A stretch of 64,000 bases of DNA from assembly GCA_016180645.1 (NCBI GenBank), contig JACPAV010000025.1, positions 1 to 64,000 on the forward strand. The letters run 5' to 3'. Positions 41,560-49,762 of this stretch are shown in pieces; position 1 is the first letter of the stretch; each line of letters starts with the position of its first letter. The DNA comes from Nitrospirota bacterium (GTDB lineage: Bacteria; JACPQY01). The notes below the pieces were generated by a model. That model was not told the DNA's origin, did no database searches, and saw only the letters and a list, made by a program, of their open reading frames with translations. The position numbers and the translations under genes are program-made.

Positions 41560-44500
41560 ATGAAGAATCTGAAGAAACGGAAGGGCGCTTGGGCAGGCTC
41601 ACGACCTCATAAGGCGCTGAGTCAATCGAAGGGAGCGCAACCGAGCGGCGCCAGGACGGCACAGCCGTCCGGCCCTGCCTGCCGCGACGCCTCCGCGTCC
41701 TGCGGCGCAGGCAGGGACTCGCTGGACGCGACGAAGCGGGGCGTTCCCGTCTTGAGTTTCCTCCTGGCCGCGGCGGCGCTCTGCGGGACGGCGGCGTGCG
41801 CCCCGCCGGAGCCGGCGACGTACATCATCTATATCGAGGCGGAGAAGTCGCTCACGTCGGCGGTGGAGAGATTTGCGCCGGTGGCACGGATCGACCGGGG
41901 GGAGAGCGTGCTGGACGACGGCGTACCGGTGGGCTTCCAGATCGGCGAGGACGGCGCGTCGTATGTGTCGCTGGGATTCGAAGGTCGGCTTGGGAATGCG
42001 GAGGACCCGGTCACTCTGACGCTCCATGACCGGAGAGTGGATCTCATCGGCGTGAAGCTCATGCGGGCCAGGAACAGTGAGGGGGTCCTGACGCGGGACG
42101 GCGAGGCGACGGCGTTTCCCGATTCGGACGAGGACGGCGTGGAAAATCTCATCGAGGCGTATCTGGGGACGGATCCCTTCTCGAAAGGGCAAAGGCCGCC
42201 CGAGGACCAGGCGCAAAAGATTGCGGAGGATGTCTTTCCGGAACTGGCTTCTCAGCGAAAGGCGCGTAGCACCGGGAATACGGGAGGGGCTGGGGCCGGC
42301 GACCCCGGTGCGGGGGTCGATACGAAAATCACGACAAAACCTTCGAAGCCCGTGTCATCGGATGCCGTAACAATTCGGTTCATCGCGGTGGGGAAGGCGG
42401 AGGGGGCGAGGTTGGAATGTTCGGTGGACGACGGTGCGTTTGGGGAGTGTGTCTCGCCGCTGACGCTTACGGGCCTCGCGGAAGGGCCGCACCGGTTGCG
42501 GGTCAGGGCGGTCGCCGGCGACGGCGAGGTGGATGCGACGCCGGCGGAGGCCGTCGTCGTCGTGGACCGCACGCCACCCGCGACGAAAATCACGGGGACC
42601 CCATCGGGCGTGAAGAACGAGGGGAAAGTGTCTCTCCAGTTTGAGTCGACGGAGGCGGGGAGCGCATTCCTGTGTTCCGTGGATCAGAGCCCGGTGCAGG
42701 CGTGTTCGCCCGGTCAGGGAGTTTCAGTCGGATCGGACGGCCGCCACACCATTCGGGTCTTCGCCATGGATGCCGCGGGAAACCGGGATCCTGTAGGAGC
42801 GGAGGCGGTTGTGGATGTGGATCTGACGCCGCCGACGGTAAAGTGGCTTGCCGCGCCGGCCGCCGTGACGAACCGCACGGAGGTAACGGTGACGGCTGCC
42901 GCGGAGGACCGCGCGGGAGTCGCTGTGATCGAGTGCGCGGTGCGCGGTGCTGCCGAGAAGGATCAGTCGCCCCCTCCGCTGCGCTCCACGGACGACGAGA
43001 TGAAGAATCATGGGGTCTTTACGTCGCCCCGGTGGGAGGCCTGCGGGTCGGGCATGATGGTCCGGGGACTGGCGGAGGGCGCCTTCGTGGCCATGACCCG
43101 GGCGAAGGATCGGGCGGGAAACGTGAGTGCCGTTCTCGAAACAGCTTTCATCGTGGACCTCACGGCGCCGGCCGTTCGCATCAAGGAGGGGCCGGCCGAG
43201 GTCAGCGCGATGAAGCAGGTGTCGTTCGTCCTGGAAGGCTCGGAGGATGTAGAGACCTTCCGCTGCGGAATGGACGAAGAGTGGTCGGCCTGCGGGGGTA
43301 CCTGGAGCGTGCCGAGCGTGCCGGAGGGGCGCCACTTGGCGCAGGCCGAGGGCGTCGACAAGGCGGGTAACGTGGGCCGAAGCGAGGCGTACGCCTTTAC
43401 GATCGATCGATCGCCGCCGGAGATCCGGGTCGTGTCCGGGCCGGTGGATGGGACCAACCAGTCGTCGGTTGTCTTTCGGATGGGGATTACAGATGCGCTT
43501 TCGGGTGGGGCAAGGCTCGAGTGTTCCGCGGACGGCGGGGCGTTCAGCGATTGCCTGGAAAAGGGCGTGACGTTTTCAAGCCTGACGACCGGAGCGCACG
43601 TGCTCGCCGTGAGGGCGGCGGATGGAGCGGGGAATGCGGCGGCAAGCAAATTTACGTTTGTTGTGGACCGGACGGCGCCGACGGTGACGGCCTCCGTGGC
43701 GGCCGGCTGGCTCAAGTCGCCGGGGGCGGTGATGTTCTCGGCGGCCGACGACAGCGGCGTCGCCCCGGCGGTCGACTACTGTTTCGCTCTGGGGGCAGGG
43801 TCCTGTGTGCCGTCGGTTCGCGCGGTCGATGGAGTGGGAGAGATAAGCTGCGAGGCCGGGGCGATCTGCGAGGGAAACGTGCATTTCACGGCGGTGGACC
43901 GGGCGGGGAACCGCTCGGAGGTTGTGCGCGTAAGCGTCAAGGTGGATGCGCAGGGGCCTATGATCGGGGGGGATGTCGCGTTCACGATGATGGGGACGCG
44001 AGGCGCGAGTCTGAGCGCGCGATTCGATGACGCGGGTGTAGGCGAAGTGAAAGACTGTCTTCTTGAGTTTGCGGACTCCGCGGGCGTGACGAGTCAAACG
44101 AAAGCGGCGGTGGGTGGAGTGTGTTCGGTCTCGCGCGCATGCGAAAGAAAAGGACCACTCGTCTTGGGTGTCGTGGCGCTCGATGCGGTAGGGAACGGAT
44201 CGGCCCTGGTGGAAAGGACGATGACCTGCGATTCGGCGCCGCCCGCGACAAGTATTACGTTTGGGCCGGACGTGAAGGAGTCCCCCGGGAGGTTCATCGA
44301 CGGCGGGCCCGGGTTCACGACGAGACGCTACCCGTTCGCGGTGACGGACGGGGACGGTGTGGGGCCACGGGAGGTGCGCTACTGGGTGACGGGCATGAGC
44401 GGGGAGGCGAGCTGCTTGTGGACGAGCCCGGGAGGCTGCGGTTTCGAGGTTGCGTGTTTGGGTTCGGTTTGCCTCGGAACGGTCCGGTTCTACTCGGTCG

Positions 44501-45912
44501 ACCAGTTCGGGAATGAAGAGGCGCTGAAGGCGGTGGCTTATACCATCGATCGAAAGGGCCCGGTGTTCGCTTTCGTGGCCGACGGAGAACTGTACGGACG
44601 AGACGCGGCCGTTCTGTCTTCGAAAGGGGTGACGCTGCGCGCGTGCGGGAACTTCTATGCCAGCGACACGACGACCACGGTCGCGCGGTACGAGGCGGGT
44701 CTGTCACAGGGGGTGAGCGGCTGCGGGAGGTCCGACGTGTCGTTCGCGGGGATCTCGCCGTCCGACGCGCTTCGCCCGGCGGGATGCGTTTCAATGGCCG
44801 GTCGTCCGGCGAACAACCGGTACTGTTTCACGGTCAAGGCATACGACGAGTTTGGAAACGTCGGGTGTGCGTCGTCGTGCGACAGGGAGGCCGGGGTGTA
44901 CTTTTTCGACAATGGAGGACTGGGCCTGTTTTCGCCGGCGGAGGTCGTCGTGCAGAACCGGAGCGACGGGGCGAGTGTGATCAGTATCGGCGGACCCGAC
45001 AAAGTTGTCCGGTATAGCCCGCTCGCCGGCGGTTTCGAAAAGGTGACCGACCTGGCGCCGGTTGCGGCCGGTCCGGAGGCCGTTCGGATGGGCATCTTGG
45101 ACGACGGCTGCGTACAGACGTTCTACGAGACTCCGCTTCCCACGGAGGTGAGGGTTGTAGGCTGCCCGTCAATGGAAGAGGGAGTGCTCTCGGGGGCTGA
45201 GGCGCTCCTCGGAACGTCGAAGGGATCGTTTTGGGTCACAACGGGGGCCAATGCGCTCATAGGATTCGGCACATGGGATCCGGCGAAGGCCGTCGCCGTA
45301 AGCATGACGGATGTCCTGCCGCTACCGAAGGAGGGACTCACGCGCGCCCTGGCCTCGACGTCGTCGAGTTCGACGGCGCATGTAAAGTGGGTGGCCACGG
45401 GGGCGAGAAGCTCATCGCCAGGATCGGCTTTCTCCATTCGAAGAATCGTCCATCCGTCCCATGAGATTTCAATTCTTGATGCGTCGGCTCTCTCGGACGG
45501 CCAGAATACGTATGCGCTCGAGGGCATCGCGCTGGTCGTTGTCGAGGAGGCGGGCGAATCCCTCGTGATCGCGCAGGGTGTTCGGCAGACGAATTCGGGC
45601 TTCGTCCGGAAATTGTTCTACGGTTTTACGACTCCGGCTGGAACGGTTGCGATGAGGATACTGGGGGACGGGGCATCGGGTTTTCCGGTTGCGGCTGTCT
45701 TGCCAGGCGTGTGCAGCGACGCGAAGAGGATCGTCGTGGGAGTCGGCTCTGGGCTGATCCGCGGAAAACTGGACCTCGGGACGCGAGCGATTACGGGCAT
45801 CGAGACCAGCCAGTATCCGGGATGGGTGTTCCAGTCGCTTGGGGCCGACATGGAATGCCAAGTGTACGGCACCGTAATTGCGGATGGGGCACGATATGTC
45901 GTGACACCGTAA
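41560..45912 (+). CDS. Second giant lipoprotein with bacterial Ig-like repeats
   Basis: A 1450-aa exported protein. The frame extends upstream, but ATG 41560 is the first that avoids the previous gene. The signal peptide lies unusually far in (VLSFLLAAAALCGTAACAPP, lipobox Cys about 80), because about 20 residues of a family C-like repeat (41660-41716) sit in front of it; a later start is possible. After an EF-like DSDEDGVENLIEAYLGTDPF motif come about ten Ig-like units with the DxAGN ending (DAAGNRD, DRAGNVS, DKAGNVG, DGAGNAA, DRAGNRS, DQFGNEE). A family A repeat is read at 469-489 (SPPPLRSTDDEMKNHGVFTS). The last 300 residues look like a propeller. Similar in build to the protein at 17857-23193; position after the T4SS core suggests a transfer-related adhesin. 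Confidence 0.78.
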   Translation: MKNLKKRKGAWAGSRPHKALSQSKGAQPSGARTAQPSGPACRDASASCGAGRDSLDATKRGVPVLSFLLAAAALCGTAACAPPEPATYIIYIEAEKSLTSAVERFAPVARIDRGESVLDDGVPVGFQIGEDGASYVSLGFEGRLGNAEDPVTLTLHDRRVDLIGVKLMRARNSEGVLTRDGEATAFPDSDEDGVENLIEAYLGTDPFSKGQRPPEDQAQKIAEDVFPELASQRKARSTGNTGGAGAGDPGAGVDTKITTKPSKPVSSDAVTIRFIAVGKAEGARLECSVDDGAFGECVSPLTLTGLAEGPHRLRVRAVAGDGEVDATPAEAVVVVDRTPPATKITGTPSGVKNEGKVSLQFESTEAGSAFLCSVDQSPVQACSPGQGVSVGSDGRHTIRVFAMDAAGNRDPVGAEAVVDVDLTPPTVKWLAAPAAVTNRTEVTVTAAAEDRAGVAVIECAVRGAAEKDQSPPPLRSTDDEMKNHGVFTSPRWEACGSGMMVRGLAEGAFVAMTRAKDRAGNVSAVLETAFIVDLTAPAVRIKEGPAEVSAMKQVSFVLEGSEDVETFRCGMDEEWSACGGTWSVPSVPEGRHLAQAEGVDKAGNVGRSEAYAFTIDRSPPEIRVVSGPVDGTNQSSVVFRMGITDALSGGARLECSADGGAFSDCLEKGVTFSSLTTGAHVLAVRAADGAGNAAASKFTFVVDRTAPTVTASVAAGWLKSPGAVMFSAADDSGVAPAVDYCFALGAGSCVPSVRAVDGVGEISCEAGAICEGNVHFTAVDRAGNRSEVVRVSVKVDAQGPMIGGDVAFTMMGTRGASLSARFDDAGVGEVKDCLLEFADSAGVTSQTKAAVGGVCSVSRACERKGPLVLGVVALDAVGNGSALVERTMTCDSAPPATSITFGPDVKESPGRFIDGGPGFTTRRYPFAVTDGDGVGPREVRYWVTGMSGEASCLWTSPGGCGFEVACLGSVCLGTVRFYSVDQFGNEEALKAVAYTIDRKGPVFAFVADGELYGRDAAVLSSKGVTLRACGNFYASDTTTTVARYEAGLSQGVSGCGRSDVSFAGISPSDALRPAGCVSMAGRPANNRYCFTVKAYDEFGNVGCASSCDREAGVYFFDNGGLGLFSPAEVVVQNRSDGASVISIGGPDKVVRYSPLAGGFEKVTDLAPVAAGPEAVRMGILDDGCVQTFYETPLPTEVRVVGCPSMEEGVLSGAEALLGTSKGSFWVTTGANALIGFGTWDPAKAVAVSMTDVLPLPKEGLTRALASTSSSSTAHVKWVATGARSSSPGSAFSIRRIVHPSHEISILDASALSDGQNTYALEGIALVVVEEAGESLVIAQGVRQTNSGFVRKLFYGFTTPAGTVAMRILGDGASGFPVAAVLPGVCSDAKRIVVGVGSGLIRGKLDLGTRAITGIETSQYPGWVFQSLGADMECQVYGTVIADGARYVVTP
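41660..41716 (+). repeat. Family C-like palindrome in a signal-peptide leader
   Basis: CCCTGCCTGCCGCGACGC and GCGTCCTGCGGCGCAGGCAG form an imperfect palindrome related to family C; a shorter relative lies in the primase linker (about 1318-1346). Confidence 0.55.
42968..43026 (+). repeat. Repeat family A, copy 15 (in frame inside the second giant lipoprotein)
   Basis: Read in the first forward frame as SPPPLRSTDDEMKNHGVFTS between two Ig-like units. Confidence 0.93.
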
Positions 45913-46003
45913 GGGGAGGCTGGGAATCAGCTTTGCCGGCTAGGGCCGCATGAGAATGGTGCGGTGATCTGGGCCGTCTCGCGGGAGATCACCCCATCCC
46001 TCG

Positions 46004-46231
46004 CTATCGAATCAGTCGATACGCGGCCACTTGGAGGGCGCGGGCCAGCTTCGCCAGCGTTCGAAGCGTGATGTTTGCCGACCGGGAACGGGTGGATTCC
46101 AGGCGCTGGTAGTACTTGTAGGGGATCCCGAACCGCTCCATGTCCTCCTGGGTGAGGCCCCGCTGCTCTCGGAATCGCCGGAGGTTCCGGGCGAGCCGCG
46201 CGCGGACGGCTGCGTAACGGTCGGTCGCCAT
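46004..46231 (-). CDS. Small XRE-family DNA-binding regulator
   Basis: A 75-aa protein that is little more than a Cro/CI-type helix-turn-helix: LRRFREQRGLTQEDMERFGI (recognition helices about 16-35), YYQRLESTRSR and LRTLAKLARALQV. It is read from the minus strand and is divergent from the response-regulator gene. The start ATG 46231 was chosen because the open frame upstream crosses the intergenic palindrome. It probably controls that divergent promoter through the 22-bp palindrome at 46265-46286, which is inferred from position only. Confidence 0.82.
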   Translation of the reverse strand: MATDRYAAVRARLARNLRRFREQRGLTQEDMERFGIPYKYYQRLESTRSRSANITLRTLAKLARALQVAAYRLIR

Positions 46232-46264
46232 GGCGCGAATGGTAGCCAGACGGCTTGACCGTAA

Positions 46265-46286
46265 ACACCCCAATATATTAGGGTGT
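46265..46286. promoter_or_regulatory. Palindromic operator candidate between XRE and response-regulator genes
   Basis: ACACCC and GGGTGT flank an AT-rich centre (AATATATT). It lies between two divergent starts (46231 and 46302), in the right place for an operator and overlapping promoter. Confidence 0.6.
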
Positions 46287-46301
46287 ACGGATGGGCTACG
46301 A

Positions 46302-46724
46302 ATGGATAAACTTCCGGAACTAGGCATGGACGCCACCCACGCGCAAGGATTACGCCGCTCGCCCTTCGGACCCGTGGTTCTCATCGTGGACGATGATGAT
46401 CAGATCCGAAGCCTGCTCCGCCGGCTCCTTTCAGGGCGCTGCCGGTGCATCGAGGCGGCGGATGGAACGGAGGGATACGCGCTCGCGCTCCGCGAAACCC
46501 CGGACATCATCCTCACGGACCATGAGATGCCGGGTCTCAAGGGGGCCGACCTTTGCCGTACGATTCGCGGTTCTCCCGCCCTGGCCGGAACGAAGATCAT
46601 CCTCATGAGCGGGACGTTTTCGGGCGAGGGGGCCTCTCCCGAGAAGGCGAGTGGGTGCGATGCCTTCCTCAAGAAGCCGTTCGACCCGCAGGAACTCTAC
46701 GAAACCCTGGGGCTTGGGGCCTGA
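46302..46724 (+). CDS. Single-domain response regulator
   Basis: A 140-aa protein consisting of one receiver domain and a 24-residue leader. VVLIVDDDDQIRSLL gives the acidic pocket, ILTDHEMPG the phosphoacceptor Asp (about 72), LMSG the switch residue and FLKKPFDPQE the conserved Lys. No output domain, so it acts as a phosphotransfer partner or through protein binding, most likely with the hybrid kinase encoded 400 nt downstream. ATG 46302 is taken as start; ATG 46326 is an alternative. Confidence 0.87.
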   Translation: MDKLPELGMDATHAQGLRRSPFGPVVLIVDDDDQIRSLLRRLLSGRCRCIEAADGTEGYALALRETPDIILTDHEMPGLKGADLCRTIRGSPALAGTKIILMSGTFSGEGASPEKASGCDAFLKKPFDPQELYETLGLGA

Positions 46725-47126
46725 AGACGGTTGTGTGACCGCGGGGTGACCTCCCTCCACGCCATGCCCCGGCGCGAGCGGACCGTGGATCGGAGCAATT
46801 CCGTCATCGACTCTGGACAGTGCGACGCGAGGGCATGACGGGCGGTTCAATTCAACCTGCACCGAGGCCATTTCACATGCAGCCCTTCCTGGGCCACTTT
46901 TGCGTGGGCCCTCGCCGTCATTATCCCTCACAAAGCGGTTACCGGCTTGTGGGCTGAGCCGGTCATCCTTGGTGAGCCGGAAAAGGAGGCGCACCTTGAT
47001 GGCCGTCATAGGCAATCGGAATCCGGTGAGCGCATACTTTGTGCCAAGGAGGAAGCTGGTATGCGCAGTCCGCGCGGGTCTTGGATCAGCCGGCGAGGTA
47101 ACCCTGTCAGGGGAGGAGACTCCGGC
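46725..47126. other. Long leader upstream of the hybrid kinase
   Basis: About 400 nt without a supported gene. An open frame joined to the kinase runs from 46947, but it lacks domain similarity. Several short complementary stretches (GGTGAGCCGG twice; AACCCTGTCAGGGGAGG) suggest a structured leader, without matching any riboswitch class I can recognise. Confidence 0.45.
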
Positions 47127-49076
47127 ATGACGAACGCCGCACAACCCACTCCCCCAGGACCAATTCCGAACGAAGTGCTGGGTGAACTTCTGCAACACCA
47201 GTCGCTGGTCGGCCTCTACATGCTTCAAGGCGCAAGATTCCGGTATGCCAACGAGAGGATGGCGGAGATGCTCGGGTATTCCCTCCAGGAGCTCCTCGAC
47301 ATTCCCTCGTTCATGGAACTGGTTGTCGAAGAGGACCGTTCCCTCGTTGCGGAGAAAATGCGTCGGAGACTCGCGGGCGAATCGGCCGCCGAGGAGTATG
47401 TCATCCGAGTTCGGACCAAGAGCGGGGCGATCCGACACATCGAGGTCCACGGCGCCGCCACGCCATTGGACGGTGCGCGGGCCATCTTCGGTGTCGCCAT
47501 CGACGTAACGCCTCAGTGGGCTCTGGACGACTTGCTGAGTATTCCCGAAGTCGCCCTACGACATATCCTCGACCTCTCGAACGATTCGATCGCTCTCCAC
47601 GACATCGACAGCTTCGCCGTGGTCGAAGCCAACAACAAGTTCTACGAGTTGCACGGGTACGCCCCCGAGGAAGCCGGCAGGATAAGGATCGACGATCTCG
47701 GTACCAACCAGGCGCCCTATTCCAAGGATGAACTCCTGCCCATCATCGAGCGGGTTAGGGGGGGGGAGCCCCGGACCTTCGAGTGGCTCACCAGGCACAA
47801 GTCCGGCCGCATCTTCCCTGTGGAAGTAAGCCTGTGGCGCACCACGGTCAAGGGACGGGACAGAATCCTGGCCGTTGTCCGCGACCTGACGAAACAGAAG
47901 GCCCTTGAAGACCGGCTCGTGCGATCGCAAAAGCTGGAGGTGGTCGGAAGGCTGGCCGCCGGGATCGCGCACGATTTCAACAACAACCTGACAACCATCC
48001 TGGGGTACGCCGATCTTCTATCACGAGAACTGGAAGCGGGATCCGAACCGGGCCGCTACGCCGCCGAGATCAGAGATTCCGCCAAGCGGGCTTCAGCGGT
48101 CTCTCAGAGGCTGCTGACCTTCAGCCGGAGGGAACTCGTCAAGCCCGTGGAGCTTGAGTTGAATGCGGCGATTTCCGACCTCGAAAAGACATTCAGGCGT
48201 CTCATCGGCGAGAACATCGAGTTGCGGGTTACGCCCTGCATCGAGCGCTGCTGGATCAAGGCCGACCCGGGACAACTTGAGCAGGTGCTTCTCAACCTGG
48301 TCATCAATGCAAGGGACGCCATGCCTGACGGCGGGACACTGGCCATCGAAACCAAGAGGGGCATGTCCGCCGGCGCCGGCCCGGCGGCCGATCGCACCGC
48401 GCGGGAACCGTTTATCCAGGTGTCCGTAACGGACACGGGAACCGGCATGACGCAAGAGACCCAGGCCCGCCTCTTCGAACCGTTTTTCACCACCAAGGAA
48501 GAAGACAAGGGAACGGGGTTGGGGCTGTCTACAAGCCGTGAGATTGTGAGGCAGATGGGAGGCGAGATAAAGGTGTGGAGCGAACCCGGCCGGGGATCAA
48601 GATTCGAAGTCCATTTGCCTCAAGCACTCCATGCGACCCTCTCCACTCATCCGAAAGTGCATCCCGCCCCGCGGGGGGGGAGGGAAACAGTCCTTCTCGT
48701 CGAGGACGACGATCAGATCCGGGATCTCGCCGTTCGGTTCCTGCGGATGTCGGGCTACAAGGTCATCGAGGCGTGCGATGGAGTGGAGGCTCTGGAGTTG
48801 TCGGAACGCCATTCGGAAGCCATCGACCTTCTTGTCACGGATGTTGTGATGCCTCGCAAGGGAGGCTGGGAGCTGGCCGCCGAACTGCACGCATCACGAC
48901 CGGAAACGAAAACCCTTTACATGACCGGATATGTGGACAACGCCTTCATGAGCCAAAGGCTCGGCGAGTTGGGGAGGTCGCTGGTTCGGAAGCCGTTTAC
49001 GTTGGACGATCTCGGTCGCTCTGTCCGCGAGGCTTTGGGCGCCGACTCTCGGGATCGATCCTCGGAGTCTGCCTGA
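47127..49076 (+). CDS. Hybrid sensor histidine kinase (PAS-PAS-HisKA-HATPase-REC)
   Basis: A 649-aa soluble sensor. ATG 47127 follows GGGGAGGAGA. Two PAS domains (about 20-135 and 140-260; FRYANERMAEMLGYS, FYELHGYAPEEAGRIR) should sense a signal. The HisKA H-box is LAAGIAHDFNNNLTTILGYA (about 275-294). The ATPase has N-box VINARDAMPDGG, DTGTGM and GTGLGLS. A C-terminal receiver domain (about 521-645) has VLLVEDDDQIRDLA, phosphoacceptor Asp in LLVTDVVMP (about 570) and VRKPFTLDDL. No membrane span. Likely works with the upstream single-domain response regulator in a cytoplasmic phosphorelay; the signal is unknown. Confidence 0.92.
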   Translation: MTNAAQPTPPGPIPNEVLGELLQHQSLVGLYMLQGARFRYANERMAEMLGYSLQELLDIPSFMELVVEEDRSLVAEKMRRRLAGESAAEEYVIRVRTKSGAIRHIEVHGAATPLDGARAIFGVAIDVTPQWALDDLLSIPEVALRHILDLSNDSIALHDIDSFAVVEANNKFYELHGYAPEEAGRIRIDDLGTNQAPYSKDELLPIIERVRGGEPRTFEWLTRHKSGRIFPVEVSLWRTTVKGRDRILAVVRDLTKQKALEDRLVRSQKLEVVGRLAAGIAHDFNNNLTTILGYADLLSRELEAGSEPGRYAAEIRDSAKRASAVSQRLLTFSRRELVKPVELELNAAISDLEKTFRRLIGENIELRVTPCIERCWIKADPGQLEQVLLNLVINARDAMPDGGTLAIETKRGMSAGAGPAADRTAREPFIQVSVTDTGTGMTQETQARLFEPFFTTKEEDKGTGLGLSTSREIVRQMGGEIKVWSEPGRGSRFEVHLPQALHATLSTHPKVHPAPRGGRETVLLVEDDDQIRDLAVRFLRMSGYKVIEACDGVEALELSERHSEAIDLLVTDVVMPRKGGWELAAELHASRPETKTLYMTGYVDNAFMSQRLGELGRSLVRKPFTLDDLGRSVREALGADSRDRSSESA

Positions 49077-49200
49077 GGGCCTGACGCCCCCAGATCGGCT
49101 GCAATCGAAAACCAAATCAATGGTAAGCGCGGCCCATGCGATCTTTCCGCGGCGGCCGATTCCTTGTTGGTTTCCGGTGGAATGTTGGTCCAAAACAAGA

Positions 49201-49247
49201 GGCGCGGGCCCCCTGCGAGGATACGGGGGAGCGAAGAGGCCCGCGCC
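49201..49247 (+). terminator. Repeat family E hairpin, copy 1 (terminator-like)
   Basis: GGCGCGGGCC (49201-49210) pairs with GGCCCGCGCC (49238-49247). The whole 47-nt unit recurs reversed at 54651-54696 with very few changes, including the loop. Confidence 0.7.
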
Positions 49248-49741
49248 GTAAAGACTTCTTGGGGGGATGATGCGTCTCCCCCACTACGGGCTCGATTCTA
49301 GTCCCGGCAGGTAAATTGTCAACTGGGGTGATGTCCTTACTCGCAGTGGTGTTGTGAGAACCGGAACCTCCTTATCGACATGGGACGATGGCCCGTCCCC
49401 TTCTGACCTTGGCGCCTCATCTTCCCGCAGGAAGCACTTTGTCTCTCTTTCCCGTCTCACGCGCGATTTCTTGGGAGAGGATCTTTGGAAGTTGTTTGAT
49501 GAGCGCCCAACGGGCCCGCGCCAGGAATTCTTTCAGCCCCATTGCATGAAGGTGGCGCTCTTGCCATCCAGGTAGAACGGCGTCCGGTCGGGGATCGGTC
49601 AGGTCCGGCGATCGGAGTCGGAGGCGATTGGACGCGAGGTGGGAGACGAAGGCCATGTTTCCTGTGGGGTGACTGCGCGCGTTTCGCGGAACCAACGCGG
49701 CAAACCGGCGGGATTGACGATGAGTTCAATATATGCTACAC

Positions 49742-49759
49742 ATTTACCCTATGGTAAAT
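49742..49759. promoter_or_regulatory. Palindrome at the start of the abiE operon
   Basis: ATTTACC-CTAT-GGTAAAT, in an AT-rich stretch just before or over the first codons of the AbiEi-like gene. AbiEi antitoxins repress their own promoters by binding inverted repeats, so this is a good operator candidate. Confidence 0.6.
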
Positions 49760-49762
49760 ATT

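Larger units (their letters stand above)
49077..49762. other. Long intergenic region with hairpin E and the abiE promoter
   Basis: No gene supported. Repeat E (49201-49247) lies about 120 nt after the kinase stop and may be its terminator, although no U tract follows. The last 60 nt are AT-rich and hold the palindrome 49742-49759. Confidence 0.55.

Noticed and set aside
46880-47126. A possible riboswitch upstream of the hybrid kinase
   Set aside because: Some pairing and GGTGAGCCGG repeats are visible, but the conserved cores of known classes such as c-di-GMP were not found.
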